The notes beneath the pieces were generated by a model. That model made no database searches and was not told the origin of the DNA. It saw nothing but the letters and a program-made list of their open reading frames with translations. From positions 1-35,598 of the forward strand of contig CAYNAM010000012.1 in the NCBI GenBank assembly GCA_964395065.1: 35,598 nt of DNA, given 5' to 3'. Position 1 is the stretch's first letter. Every line of letters begins with the position of its first letter. This document shows positions 24,094-31,315 of the stretch, one piece after another. This DNA is from Entomomonas sp964395065. Lineage in GTDB: Bacteria; Pseudomonadota; Gammaproteobacteria; Pseudomonadales; Pseudomonadaceae. Both the position numbers and the translations under genes were made by a program.

Positions 24094-24112
24094 CCCCCCC
24101 CTGTGAGGGGGG
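24094..24112. terminator. C-run/G-run hairpin between panC and znuB
   Basis: Eight C (24094-24101), TGTGA, then six G (24107-24112) form a 6-bp all-GC stem between two convergent genes. No T run follows on either strand. The position suggests transcription termination, but the composition is odd for this AT-rich genome. Confidence 0.45.
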
Positions 24113-24124
24113 CAGTACAGGTAA

Positions 24125-24916
24125 CTAAGCTAAAACACGTCGTGGTAATAAAAAGCTTAACAAAAACAGAGCTGCGGCAGAAACTACAATAGCAGGTCCC
24201 GTTGGGGCATTTGAGTAATACGAAAAGACCAAACCTAAACAAACCGCTAATATACCTAAAATACTCGCGCCAACCGCCATTTGCTCAGGACTTTTAGCAT
24301 GCCTTTGCGCTGTTGCAGGGGGGATAATCAACAAAGAAGCAATAAGCAAAACACCCACAATTTTCATCGCAACCGCAATCACAATAGCAACCATTAACAT
24401 CAATGCCAAACGAATAATCGCAACAGGCAACCCTTCAACAGCTGATAACTCTTCATTAACAGTAATAGACAATAACTGCCGCCACAATGCAATTATTAAA
24501 ATCAATGTTAATAAACAGCCACCTACAATCCAGTAAAGATCAGTTTGTGTGATGGTTAGAATATCACCAAACAAATACTCCATGACATCAACCCGCACAT
24601 TAGGCATAAAACTAAGCACAACCAATCCTAGGGATAAGGTGCTATGAGCTAAAATTCCCAGTAATGTATCAGATGCCAACGGTTGTTTACGCTGTAGGCT
24701 CACTAATAAAATTGCAATCAACACACAACAAATAATCACTGCAAAGGTTAAGTTGATTTTCAGCATGAAGCCTAAAGCAACACCCAGCAAAGAGGCATGG
24801 GAAAGCGTATCACCAAAATAAGCCATTTTACGCCACACAACAAATGAACCCAAAGGCCCTGCCACAATAGCAAGAGAAAGCCCTGCAATTAATGCAAACA
24901 AGATAAAATTAGGCAT
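24125..24916 (-). CDS. znuB: Zinc ABC transporter permease ZnuB
   Basis: The 263-residue inner-membrane permease of the ABC-3 family passes zinc from ZnuA into the cell with energy from ZnuC. It has about seven to eight helices and the family blocks GPLGSFVVWRKMAYFGDTLSHASLLG near the N-terminus and MKIVGVLLIASLLIIPPATAQ in the coupling region. I start at ATG 24916, which overlaps the znuC end by 8 bp; a GTG at 24934 in the same frame is less likely. It is last in zur-znuC-znuB. Identification is secure. Confidence 0.95.
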   Translation of the reverse strand: MPNFILFALIAGLSLAIVAGPLGSFVVWRKMAYFGDTLSHASLLGVALGFMLKINLTFAVIICCVLIAILLVSLQRKQPLASDTLLGILAHSTLSLGLVVLSFMPNVRVDVMEYLFGDILTITQTDLYWIVGGCLLTLILIIALWRQLLSITVNEELSAVEGLPVAIIRLALMLMVAIVIAVAMKIVGVLLIASLLIIPPATAQRHAKSPEQMAVGASILGILAVCLGLVFSYYSNAPTGPAIVVSAAALFLLSFLLPRRVLA

Positions 24917-25676
24917 GGTTACACCCATCCCCACAGGTATGTTTATTTATAACTTGCCCATTCAAATTATGTTGATGATCATGGTGATGGTGATATATTG
25001 CAAAACTATTGGCATGACTGCCGAACAACTCTTTAAAGGCAGGATCATGGCTTACTTGTTCAGGATGCCCAGAACAACAGATATGCTTATTCAGACAGAT
25101 GACCTGATCGGTATTCGCCATCACTAAATTTAGATCATGCGATACCATTAACACGCCACAGTGGTAACGGCTACAAATAGTACTAATCAGCTTGTATAAC
25201 TCCACTTGCCCATTAATATCAACGCCCTGAGTAGGTTCATCTAATACCAATAACTGGGGTCTACGTAACAGTGCCCTAGCCAACAAAACTCTTTGTAATT
25301 CGCCACCAGAAACACCATGCATAGACCTTTCGAGTATATGTGAAGCACCGACTTCTTTCATAACCGTATTAATTTGCTCATCGGTTATATTAGGTAATAA
25401 CTTTAAAAATCGCTTCACACTCAAAGGCAAACTCGGGTTCAATTGTAGTTTTTGAGGAACATAACCTATGGTCAATCTCTCTTGTCGCCATACTGTTCCA
25501 GAACTTGGTGTTAAAAGCCCCAATAAGGTTTTTAACAACGTCGTTTTACCAGCACCATTAGGTCCAATAATCGTTACTATCTGATCTGAATAAATACTCA
25601 GATTAATATTATCAAGAATAGACTGTTCCCGAAGCTTTACATTTAACTGCTTCACTTCAATAAGTAATGTGCTCAT
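24909..25676 (-). CDS. znuC: Zinc ABC transporter ATP-binding protein ZnuC
   Basis: The 255-residue ATPase has Walker A GPNGAGKTT (38-46), Q-loop VPQKLQLNP, signature VSGGELQR (about 122-129), Walker B LLVLDEP (142-148) and the switch His at about 180 (VSHD). The C-terminus carries a His cluster YHHHHDHQHN (about 228-237) and ends THTCGDGCNHA-like with two Cys, a likely zinc-binding tail. The ATG at 25676 is 4 bp after the zur stop codon; a longer frame to 25715 would run inside zur. It is the middle gene of the zinc operon. Identification is secure. Confidence 0.96.
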   Translation of the reverse strand: MSTLLIEVKQLNVKLREQSILDNINLSIYSDQIVTIIGPNGAGKTTLLKTLLGLLTPSSGTVWRQERLTIGYVPQKLQLNPSLPLSVKRFLKLLPNITDEQINTVMKEVGASHILERSMHGVSGGELQRVLLARALLRRPQLLVLDEPTQGVDINGQVELYKLISTICSRYHCGVLMVSHDLNLVMANTDQVICLNKHICCSGHPEQVSHDPAFKELFGSHANSFAIYHHHHDHQHNLNGQVINKHTCGDGCNHA

Positions 25677-25680
25677 ATCG

Positions 25681-26166
25681 TTAATGGCTCTTTTGACAAT
25701 CAGAACATAGTCCAAGCACTTCTACTGTCTGATGAGTGACTAAAAAACTTGCTTTATGTGCAGCTTCTTCAATAGATTTACTAATTGCCATATACTCAAG
25801 CTCAAGTGCGTTTTTGCATTGACTACAAATTAAAAAATAGCCCTCATGGGTATGCATTGGGTGAGAACACCCCACAAAAGCATTACATGAAGCCAAGCGA
25901 TGAATGAGTTGGTTCTCTAACAAAAAATCCAAGGCACGGTACACCGTAGGAGGCGCTGCATTACGACCGTCTTCTGTAGTTAGCGTATTAAGAATATCAT
26001 AAGCTCCCAAGGGCTGATGGCTCTGCCATATCAGCGATAGCACACGCTTTCTCAAAACAGTCAACCTCACGCCACGATCTTGACATAACTCTTCTGCTTG
26101 TTGCAATGCTTTATCAATGCATGCTTGATGATCATGTTGATGATTTAACTTTTTAGCTTTATCCAT
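25681..26166 (-). CDS. zur: Zinc uptake regulator Zur (Fur family)
   Basis: Zur represses zinc uptake genes when zinc is bound. The 161-residue protein has the winged helix with recognition segment APPTVYRALDFLLENQLIHRL (71-91), then the sensor region HPMHTHEGYFLICSQC and a second CxxC in CSDC (154-157); the first pair is Cys114 and Cys117. These two CxxC motifs form the structural zinc site. The N-terminus has an unusual His-rich stretch (NHQHDHQAC). Linkage to znuC and znuB separates it from Fur, PerR or Mur. It is divergent from znuA with a Zur box between them. Confidence 0.95.
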   Translation of the reverse strand: MDKAKKLNHQHDHQACIDKALQQAEELCQDRGVRLTVLRKRVLSLIWQSHQPLGAYDILNTLTTEDGRNAAPPTVYRALDFLLENQLIHRLASCNAFVGCSHPMHTHEGYFLICSQCKNALELEYMAISKSIEEAAHKASFLVTHQTVEVLGLCSDCQKSH

Positions 26167-26192
26167 AAGAATACTATAACGTTATTTTTTGT

Positions 26193-26211
26193 TATGTTAT
26201 TATATAACATA
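26193..26211. promoter_or_regulatory. Zur box between zur and znuA
   Basis: TATGTTAT and ATAACATA form perfect 8-bp arms around TAT. The core fits the TGTTATA-type palindrome known for gammaproteobacterial Zur. It is 27 bp from the zur ATG and 17 bp from the znuA ATG, so one site can control both directions. A possible zur promoter (TTGATG, 17 bases, CATAAC on the minus strand) overlaps it. Confidence 0.8.
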
Positions 26212-26228
26212 TTCATCAAGGGGGCTAT

Positions 26229-27134
26229 ATGCGTCTTAATAAACTTATTACCACCTGTTTAAGCTTAATACTCTTAGTACCAAGCTTAACACAAGCTAAA
26301 GAAATAAAATTACTCACCAGTATAAAACCTATACAACTGATAGCCGCTGCAATTCAAGAAGGTATCAGCACCCCGGATGTATTACTCCCTGTTGGCGCAT
26401 CAGCACATCATTACTCATTAAGACCCGATGATATCCAAAAGATTCAAAATGCCAATCTATTTTATTGGGTAGGTCCTGATATGGAAATATTCCTAACTAA
26501 AACGGTTACCTCGCAAAACAATAATGCAACAGCCATTCAGAAACTACCGAATATTAAACTACGCCACTTCAGCAAAAATGAAAAAGACCATGATGAGCAC
26601 GACCATGAACATCAAGCAGGCCAAACAGACCCACACCTTTGGCTGAGCCCTGAAAATGCAAAAATCATAGCCACTAAAATGGCAGAAGATCTTTCGAAGT
26701 TAGATCCAGAGAATAAAGAACACTATCAGCACAACTTACAAGTTTTTCAAACTGAACTTAATGCAACCGACCGTGCAATCCGTGATGAGTTAGAAAAAGT
26801 AATACTCGTTCCTTTCTTTGTATCTCACGAGACCTATGACTACTTTGAGGACGCTTATGGAGTTAAGCATACAGGTGTCTTTAGCTTAAATAATAATGTA
26901 CAACCTGGCGTTAGACAAGTAGCCGAAATGCAAGAGCGTTTAAAAAACATAGGAAATAGCTGTATTTTCTATGAGCCTCCTATTAAACCAAAACTCATTG
27001 ATACATTAACAAATAATCTACCTGTTAATAGTTATGAGCTTGATGCCATGGGAGCAGAAATCCCCATGACAAGCAAAGGCTACCCAGCACTTTTAAACAA
27101 ACTTGCTAAACAATTATTACAATGTAAAAAATAA
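26229..27134 (+). CDS. znuA: Periplasmic zinc-binding protein ZnuA
   Basis: ZnuA captures zinc in the periplasm for ZnuBC. The 301-residue protein has a signal peptide (residues 1-23, cut after TQA). Zinc ligands expected for the family are His60 in GASAHHYSLRP, His136 in DPHLWLSP and His200 in FVSHETYDYF, with an acidic residue near the C-terminus (ELDAMGAEIP). A His-rich loop (KDHDEHDHEHQ, 119-129) lies before His136, as is typical of zinc-specific members. AAGGGGG is a strong ribosome binding site. It is divergent from zur-znuCB across the Zur box. Identification is secure. Confidence 0.96.
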   Translation: MRLNKLITTCLSLILLVPSLTQAKEIKLLTSIKPIQLIAAAIQEGISTPDVLLPVGASAHHYSLRPDDIQKIQNANLFYWVGPDMEIFLTKTVTSQNNNATAIQKLPNIKLRHFSKNEKDHDEHDHEHQAGQTDPHLWLSPENAKIIATKMAEDLSKLDPENKEHYQHNLQVFQTELNATDRAIRDELEKVILVPFFVSHETYDYFEDAYGVKHTGVFSLNNNVQPGVRQVAEMQERLKNIGNSCIFYEPPIKPKLIDTLTNNLPVNSYELDAMGAEIPMTSKGYPALLNKLAKQLLQCKK

Positions 27135-27147
27135 TATAGGCAGTATG

Positions 27148-28650
27148 TTAGCCGTGCTTAATTGGCTCCACTTTATTTGGTAAAAATTGCCATACAAAAT
27201 AGGATAATACAGCTAACAATGCACCTGCAATAATTAATACAAACTCATGAGCATTCACAAAAGCCTCTTTTGCCGCATAGATTAATTGTTTACTCAAATC
27301 AGAATCAATATGCTTTGCTACTGAGAATGCCTCACTGATAGAACTCTCGACTAAACCAATCTGCTCTGGCAATAGCCCATTGGGTATAACAATATTATGT
27401 GAATAAATAATAGTCAGCATCATACCGAATAAAACAATGCCAAAACCTGCACCAAGTTCATAAGCCATTCCCTCAATAGCTCCCGCCGATGCTGATTTAT
27501 CAACAGGTGCTGTAGACATAATAGCCGTTGTAGAAGCTAACAAAGCAATACCCACACTTAAACCTAAAAGCACCATTAACGCCCCTGTCAAATAGGGGGA
27601 TATCAAAAAGTCGCATAAGGCCAATCCAAAAAAGCTAAATGAACTAATTACTATTCCATTCGTAGCAACAAGTCTTAACCCAAAGCGCACCACTAACCAA
27701 CCAGCAATTGGCCCACCAAAACCACTCGCTAACATTAAGGGCAACATAAACAATCCTGCCTTTAATGGCGTTAATCCATAGACAAATTGTAACTCCTGCG
27801 CCATCAAAAGTTGAAAACCTACAATACTTATCATGGCTGTCATAGCCATCACCGTGCCTATCGCCAATACTTTCTGTTTCAATAACGAAAAATCAATCAT
27901 TGGGGTAGAACTTTTTAATTCATTTTTAATAAAAAAGAAAATAATAATAAAACCTGTAATACCCAAGAGCATAGAGATAGCAAGCTCTTCACTTGATCTA
28001 AACATTGTTTTTATTGCATAAATCAAGAGCAAAATACCCACAATAAAGAGTAAGGCTTTACCAATCTCCCATTTCTGTTGGATATTTTGCTCTTGGTAGG
28101 GAATAATAATAAATATGGCAATAATGGCGAAAATCACGATGGGAATATTTATTAAGAACACAGATCCCCAATAGAAATATTGTAATAAATATCCACCTAC
28201 CAACGGACCTATTGCAGCGCCGGCAACCCCAACAGTTGCCCAAATACCTAATGCCATCGATCGCTCATTATCATCATCAAACGTTTTACGCACCCCCGCT
28301 AAAGTAGCAGGTAAAATCATTGCTGCGCCGAGTGCTAAGACCGCACGTGTAATAATGAGAATAATAGCATTAGGCGCTAAAGCTGCTCCCAATGAGGCAA
28401 AACCAAAAATAGCCAACCCTATGACCGCCAATCGTTTATATCCTAATCGATCCCCTAAAGCGCCCATCGGCAACAACAAACCAGCCATCACTAACGAATA
28501 AATATCTATGATCCATAACAAATCATTAGCTGAAGCTGACAACTCCACACTAAGGGGTGGCAATGCCACATGCAATACGGTTGCATCAATTGATACAGGT
28601 AAATAGATCACTATAATCAGCGATAATATTAGCCACTTATTCGACATCAT
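27148..28650 (-). CDS. smvA: SmvA-like MFS multidrug efflux pump (DHA2, 14 helices)
   Basis: The 500-residue inner-membrane antiporter matches SmvA as I remember it: LPVSIDATVLHVALPPLS, NDLLWIIDIYSLVMAGLLLPMGALGDRLG split over helix 1-2, TRAVLALGAAMILPATLAG (motif C region) and AMTAMISIVGFQLLMAQELQFVYGLTP. SmvA pumps cationic biocides and dyes such as methyl viologen and chlorhexidine in enterics. The ATG at 28650 or the next codon is favoured by AAAGAGA just upstream; a GTG at 28674 overlaps the operator. It is divergent from a TetR gene, as smvA and smvR are in Klebsiella. Substrates in this organism are inferred. Confidence 0.88.
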   Translation of the reverse strand: MMSNKWLILSLIIVIYLPVSIDATVLHVALPPLSVELSASANDLLWIIDIYSLVMAGLLLPMGALGDRLGYKRLAVIGLAIFGFASLGAALAPNAIILIITRAVLALGAAMILPATLAGVRKTFDDDNERSMALGIWATVGVAGAAIGPLVGGYLLQYFYWGSVFLINIPIVIFAIIAIFIIIPYQEQNIQQKWEIGKALLFIVGILLLIYAIKTMFRSSEELAISMLLGITGFIIIFFFIKNELKSSTPMIDFSLLKQKVLAIGTVMAMTAMISIVGFQLLMAQELQFVYGLTPLKAGLFMLPLMLASGFGGPIAGWLVVRFGLRLVATNGIVISSFSFFGLALCDFLISPYLTGALMVLLGLSVGIALLASTTAIMSTAPVDKSASAGAIEGMAYELGAGFGIVLFGMMLTIIYSHNIVIPNGLLPEQIGLVESSISEAFSVAKHIDSDLSKQLIYAAKEAFVNAHEFVLIIAGALLAVLSYFVWQFLPNKVEPIKHG

Positions 28651-28667
28651 AATTCTCTTTAAACTCC

Positions 28668-28681
28668 TGAACACATGTTCA
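28668..28681. promoter_or_regulatory. TetR operator copy 1
   Basis: TGAACA-CA-TGTTCA is a perfect palindrome with a 2-bp centre. It lies just downstream of the predicted smvA transcript start (about 28683), where a bound repressor would block the polymerase. Confidence 0.65.
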
Positions 28682-28689
28682 AGTTGAGA

Positions 28690-28718
28690 ATTCTATATAA
28701 AAGTTGAACACATGTCCA
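28690..28718 (-). promoter_or_regulatory. smvA promoter
   Basis: On the minus strand TGGACA (28713-28718) and TAGAAT (28690-28695) are 17 bases apart, each one mismatch from consensus. The -35 is inside TetR operator copy 2. Confidence 0.7.
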
Positions 28719-28732
28719 TATTTGTTCATAAT
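28704..28732 (+). promoter_or_regulatory. tetR promoter
   Basis: TTGAAC (28704-28709) and CATAAT (28727-28732) are 17 bases apart. The -35 is inside operator copy 2, so the regulator would repress its own gene. Confidence 0.6.
28705..28718. promoter_or_regulatory. TetR operator copy 2
   Basis: TGAACA-CA-TGTCCA differs from copy 1 at one base. The centres are 37 bp apart. It overlaps the -35 hexamers of both divergent promoters. A lone half site TGTTCA follows at 28723-28728. Confidence 0.65.
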
Positions 28733-28760
28733 AGCTATAAAAGAGGGAAAATAATATAAG

Positions 28761-29345
28761 ATGGCATATTTAACAAAAAATCAGCGTCATGAGGAAATAT
28801 TAAAGTTAGCGATGCAAATAGCACTAGATGAAGGGCTATCAGCCATCACGGCAAGACATATTGCAGCTAAAGGCAACTTTGCCACAGGACAGATACACCA
28901 CCACTTCCATTCCATAAGCCAGCTAAAAGCCTTGGCACTCCATAAAATATCGGATGACTTAATGGCTCAAACAGAACGAAATTATGTCAATGTTCCAATA
29001 CACGAACAACTCATTGATATTATTTGTCCTATCGAGGGAGAAATGGGGGCTATAATGAGGAAACTTTGGAGTGAGGCTGTCTTTCTTGCAGAACGCGATA
29101 ATGAAATAAAGTTAGCTTACAAACAATCTATCGAGGAGTGGCATCAAGCTATTGTTAAATTAATAGATGAAGGTAAAAAACAAAATTTTTTTAATGTATC
29201 CACTCCCACAGAAACAGCATGGGAGCTTATCGCACTAAGTTGTGGTTTTGACAATATTGCAGTAATTGAAGAATTTAGATTTGAAAAACATATTATTAGA
29301 AATTACATTTATCGCACTCTGCAAATCAACCCATCTGTCATCTAA
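28761..29345 (+). CDS. TetR-family repressor of the efflux pump
   Basis: The 194-residue protein has an N-terminal helix-turn-helix (about residues 10-55, with ITARHIAAKGNFATGQIHHHFHS as the recognition part; the family usually has Tyr-x-His-Phe here) and a helical ligand domain. It is divergent from the smvA-like pump, with two matching palindromes between them, so I infer it represses both genes and is released by a pump substrate, as SmvR does in Klebsiella. I leave the symbol blank because I cannot confirm orthology. AGGG lies about 13 bases before the ATG, which is rather far. Two His-rich spots (HHHFH) are normal for the family. Confidence 0.85.
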   Translation: MAYLTKNQRHEEILKLAMQIALDEGLSAITARHIAAKGNFATGQIHHHFHSISQLKALALHKISDDLMAQTERNYVNVPIHEQLIDIICPIEGEMGAIMRKLWSEAVFLAERDNEIKLAYKQSIEEWHQAIVKLIDEGKKQNFFNVSTPTETAWELIALSCGFDNIAVIEEFRFEKHIIRNYIYRTLQINPSVI

Positions 29346-29349
29346 CAAG

Positions 29350-29383
29350 GAAGTTAGTCAATAACTCTAATCGAGACTACTTC
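29350..29383. terminator. Bulged hairpin between tetR gene and sulP gene
   Basis: GAAGT-t-AGTC (29350-29359) pairs with GACTACTTC (29375-29383), nine pairs with one bulged base. It overlaps the stop codon of the convergent transporter gene and has no T run. Weak evidence. Confidence 0.3.
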
Positions 29384-31116
29384 ATCATAGTAAACTTCAC
29401 GTAACACTCCATTGCCCTCTCTGCAGCCTCTTCAGTTGTATTAGCCCAGTAAATACCTGTATTTTTTTTAGGTGACAAACCTGCCTTACCTAAAGTCTTT
29501 TTAACATCATTATTCAGTCCCGATAGAATGACCACCATATCCTTAGACTGAATATGCTCAATCATTAATTTAAAGGCGATTAAACCCGATAAGTCGATAA
29601 AGGGTACACTTTGTAAATAGATAATAATAACCTTCGTACTGCCACCAATAGTCGACAACCTTGCCATAGAATCGATAGCCTTACGGGCAACTCCAAAAAA
29701 GAAAGGTCCTGTAATACGGTACTCTAAAGCAAATGATTTATCTATATTGATACGTTGGCGCCCCACGGTTTCTTCGTCTGACAACAGATCAATCGTCGTT
29801 AGTTTCGCGACTCGTCTCATAAACAAGGCACAAGCCAGCAACATGCCAATCATCACTGCAACCACCATATCAAAGATAATGGTCAAGCTAAAACAAGTAA
29901 ATAACACTAATTTATCTTGTCGTGGCATCATAGAAAATATTCCCTTAAAATACCTAAAATCTGCCATTCCCCAAGCAACAACTAATAATAACGCAGCTAA
30001 ACTTGCCATCGGCAAACGATTTAAAAATGGCGTAAATAACAACAAAACCATTAATACAAATAGCGAATGTATAATTGCTGCTAACGGTGTTTTTGCACCT
30101 GCTCGAATACTGGTAGCTGTCCTTGCGAGGGCTCCCGTAGCCGCAAACCCACCAAAAAAAGGAGCAATAATATTTCCTATTCCCTGACCGACAAGCTCGG
30201 CATTAGGCTTATGGTGAGTATCCGTCATCCCATCTGCCACCACCGCGCATAACAACGACTCAATCGCCCCTAGCAGAGCAATCGTAAAAGAAAGAGGCAA
30301 TAAATCTTGTATCATTTTTAATGATAAAAAAGAGCTACCTACCGTATCAGTCCACGGCAAACTAAATGCAGGTAATATAGGGGGAATACCTGCGTATTCT
30401 TTCCCATCCAATGTATAACTAAAAACTGAATAGATCGTTCTAAACTCAAAACCAAAATAAGAAAGCAATGCACCCAGTGCAACAGCCAAAAGTAAAACGA
30501 ATAAATGCGGAGGAAAACCTTTAAAGATTTTAGGAAAAATTAACATGCCTGCCAATGTGGTACATCCTAAAAAAACATCAGCCCAAGAGGCTTGAGTAAC
30601 AACCTGTGCGATTCCCTGTAGACGAGAAACAAAGTCGGTTCCTGATACTGTAGGAATAGCACCAAAAAAATCAGGGAGCTGTGTTAACGCAATAACCACT
30701 GCAATTCCCATACTAAAGCCTGTCACCACAGACTGAGGAACGAAGAAAATCATCCGCCCTAAGCGCAATAGCCCCATTATTAATAAAATAATACCAGCTA
30801 AAAAACTTGCTGTTAACAGACCAACAAGCCCATATTGATTCGTAATAGGTTGTAAAATAATAACAAAAGCTGCCGTTGGTCCAGAAATATTAAAGCGAGA
30901 CCCACCACAGATAGCAATAAAAAAACCTGCAACAATCGCTGTATACAAACCATACTGTGGAGCAACACCTGAGTTAATGGCCAACGCCATAGAAAGAGGG
31001 ACTGCAATCAAACCAATCGTTAAGCCCGCGATTAAATCCTTTTTAAAAAAGCCTAACCGATACCCTTTCATCGACTCTATGAAAGGAATAGAATCAATAT
31101 AACGAGAAATAGACAC
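29377..31116 (-). CDS. SulP family anion transporter with STAS domain
   Basis: The 579-residue inner-membrane protein has the SLC26/SulP layout: an N-terminal block PFIESMKGYRLGFFKKDLIAG, about 14 membrane segments to about residue 420 (including SGPTAAFVIIL and the GGFAATGALARTATSIRAGA signature), and a cytoplasmic STAS domain in the last 130 residues (IYLQSVPFIDLSGLIAFK). Such proteins carry sulfate, bicarbonate or dicarboxylates, and the substrate cannot be told from sequence. No carbonic anhydrase gene is adjacent. The start is GTG at 31116 with GAGGA five bases upstream. A small hairpin places that site in its loop. Confidence 0.9.
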   Translation of the reverse strand: MSISRYIDSIPFIESMKGYRLGFFKKDLIAGLTIGLIAVPLSMALAINSGVAPQYGLYTAIVAGFFIAICGGSRFNISGPTAAFVIILQPITNQYGLVGLLTASFLAGIILLIMGLLRLGRMIFFVPQSVVTGFSMGIAVVIALTQLPDFFGAIPTVSGTDFVSRLQGIAQVVTQASWADVFLGCTTLAGMLIFPKIFKGFPPHLFVLLLAVALGALLSYFGFEFRTIYSVFSYTLDGKEYAGIPPILPAFSLPWTDTVGSSFLSLKMIQDLLPLSFTIALLGAIESLLCAVVADGMTDTHHKPNAELVGQGIGNIIAPFFGGFAATGALARTATSIRAGAKTPLAAIIHSLFVLMVLLLFTPFLNRLPMASLAALLLVVAWGMADFRYFKGIFSMMPRQDKLVLFTCFSLTIIFDMVVAVMIGMLLACALFMRRVAKLTTIDLLSDEETVGRQRINIDKSFALEYRITGPFFFGVARKAIDSMARLSTIGGSTKVIIIYLQSVPFIDLSGLIAFKLMIEHIQSKDMVVILSGLNNDVKKTLGKAGLSPKKNTGIYWANTTEEAAERAMECYVKFTMMK

Positions 31117-31137
31117 GATAATCCTCTTATCATTATC
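31117..31137 (-). promoter_or_regulatory. Hairpin around the sulP ribosome binding site
   Basis: GATAAT (31117-31122) and ATTATC (31132-31137) can pair, leaving a 9-base loop that contains GAGG of the ribosome binding site directly before the GTG start. The stem is short and AT-rich, so it would be marginal at growth temperature. Confidence 0.35.
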
Positions 31138-31315
31138 AAATGAAAATATAAAATTGCATTTATCGGAGCATCATAGCCGATTTAACAAAGATAAACAAAG
31201 AGCATGTCATAATTTCTCTTTTTAAATCCGCTTATCAAAAAATCAAATAATACTCTCAGTAATAATGATGCAAAAATATAATTATTCACCAACAATTTAA
31301 TAAAGAGAAATGGGA

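Noticed and set aside
29747..30187. Long open frame antisense to the sulP gene
   Set aside because: It is the complement of a well-supported membrane protein and shows only the biased composition expected from that.
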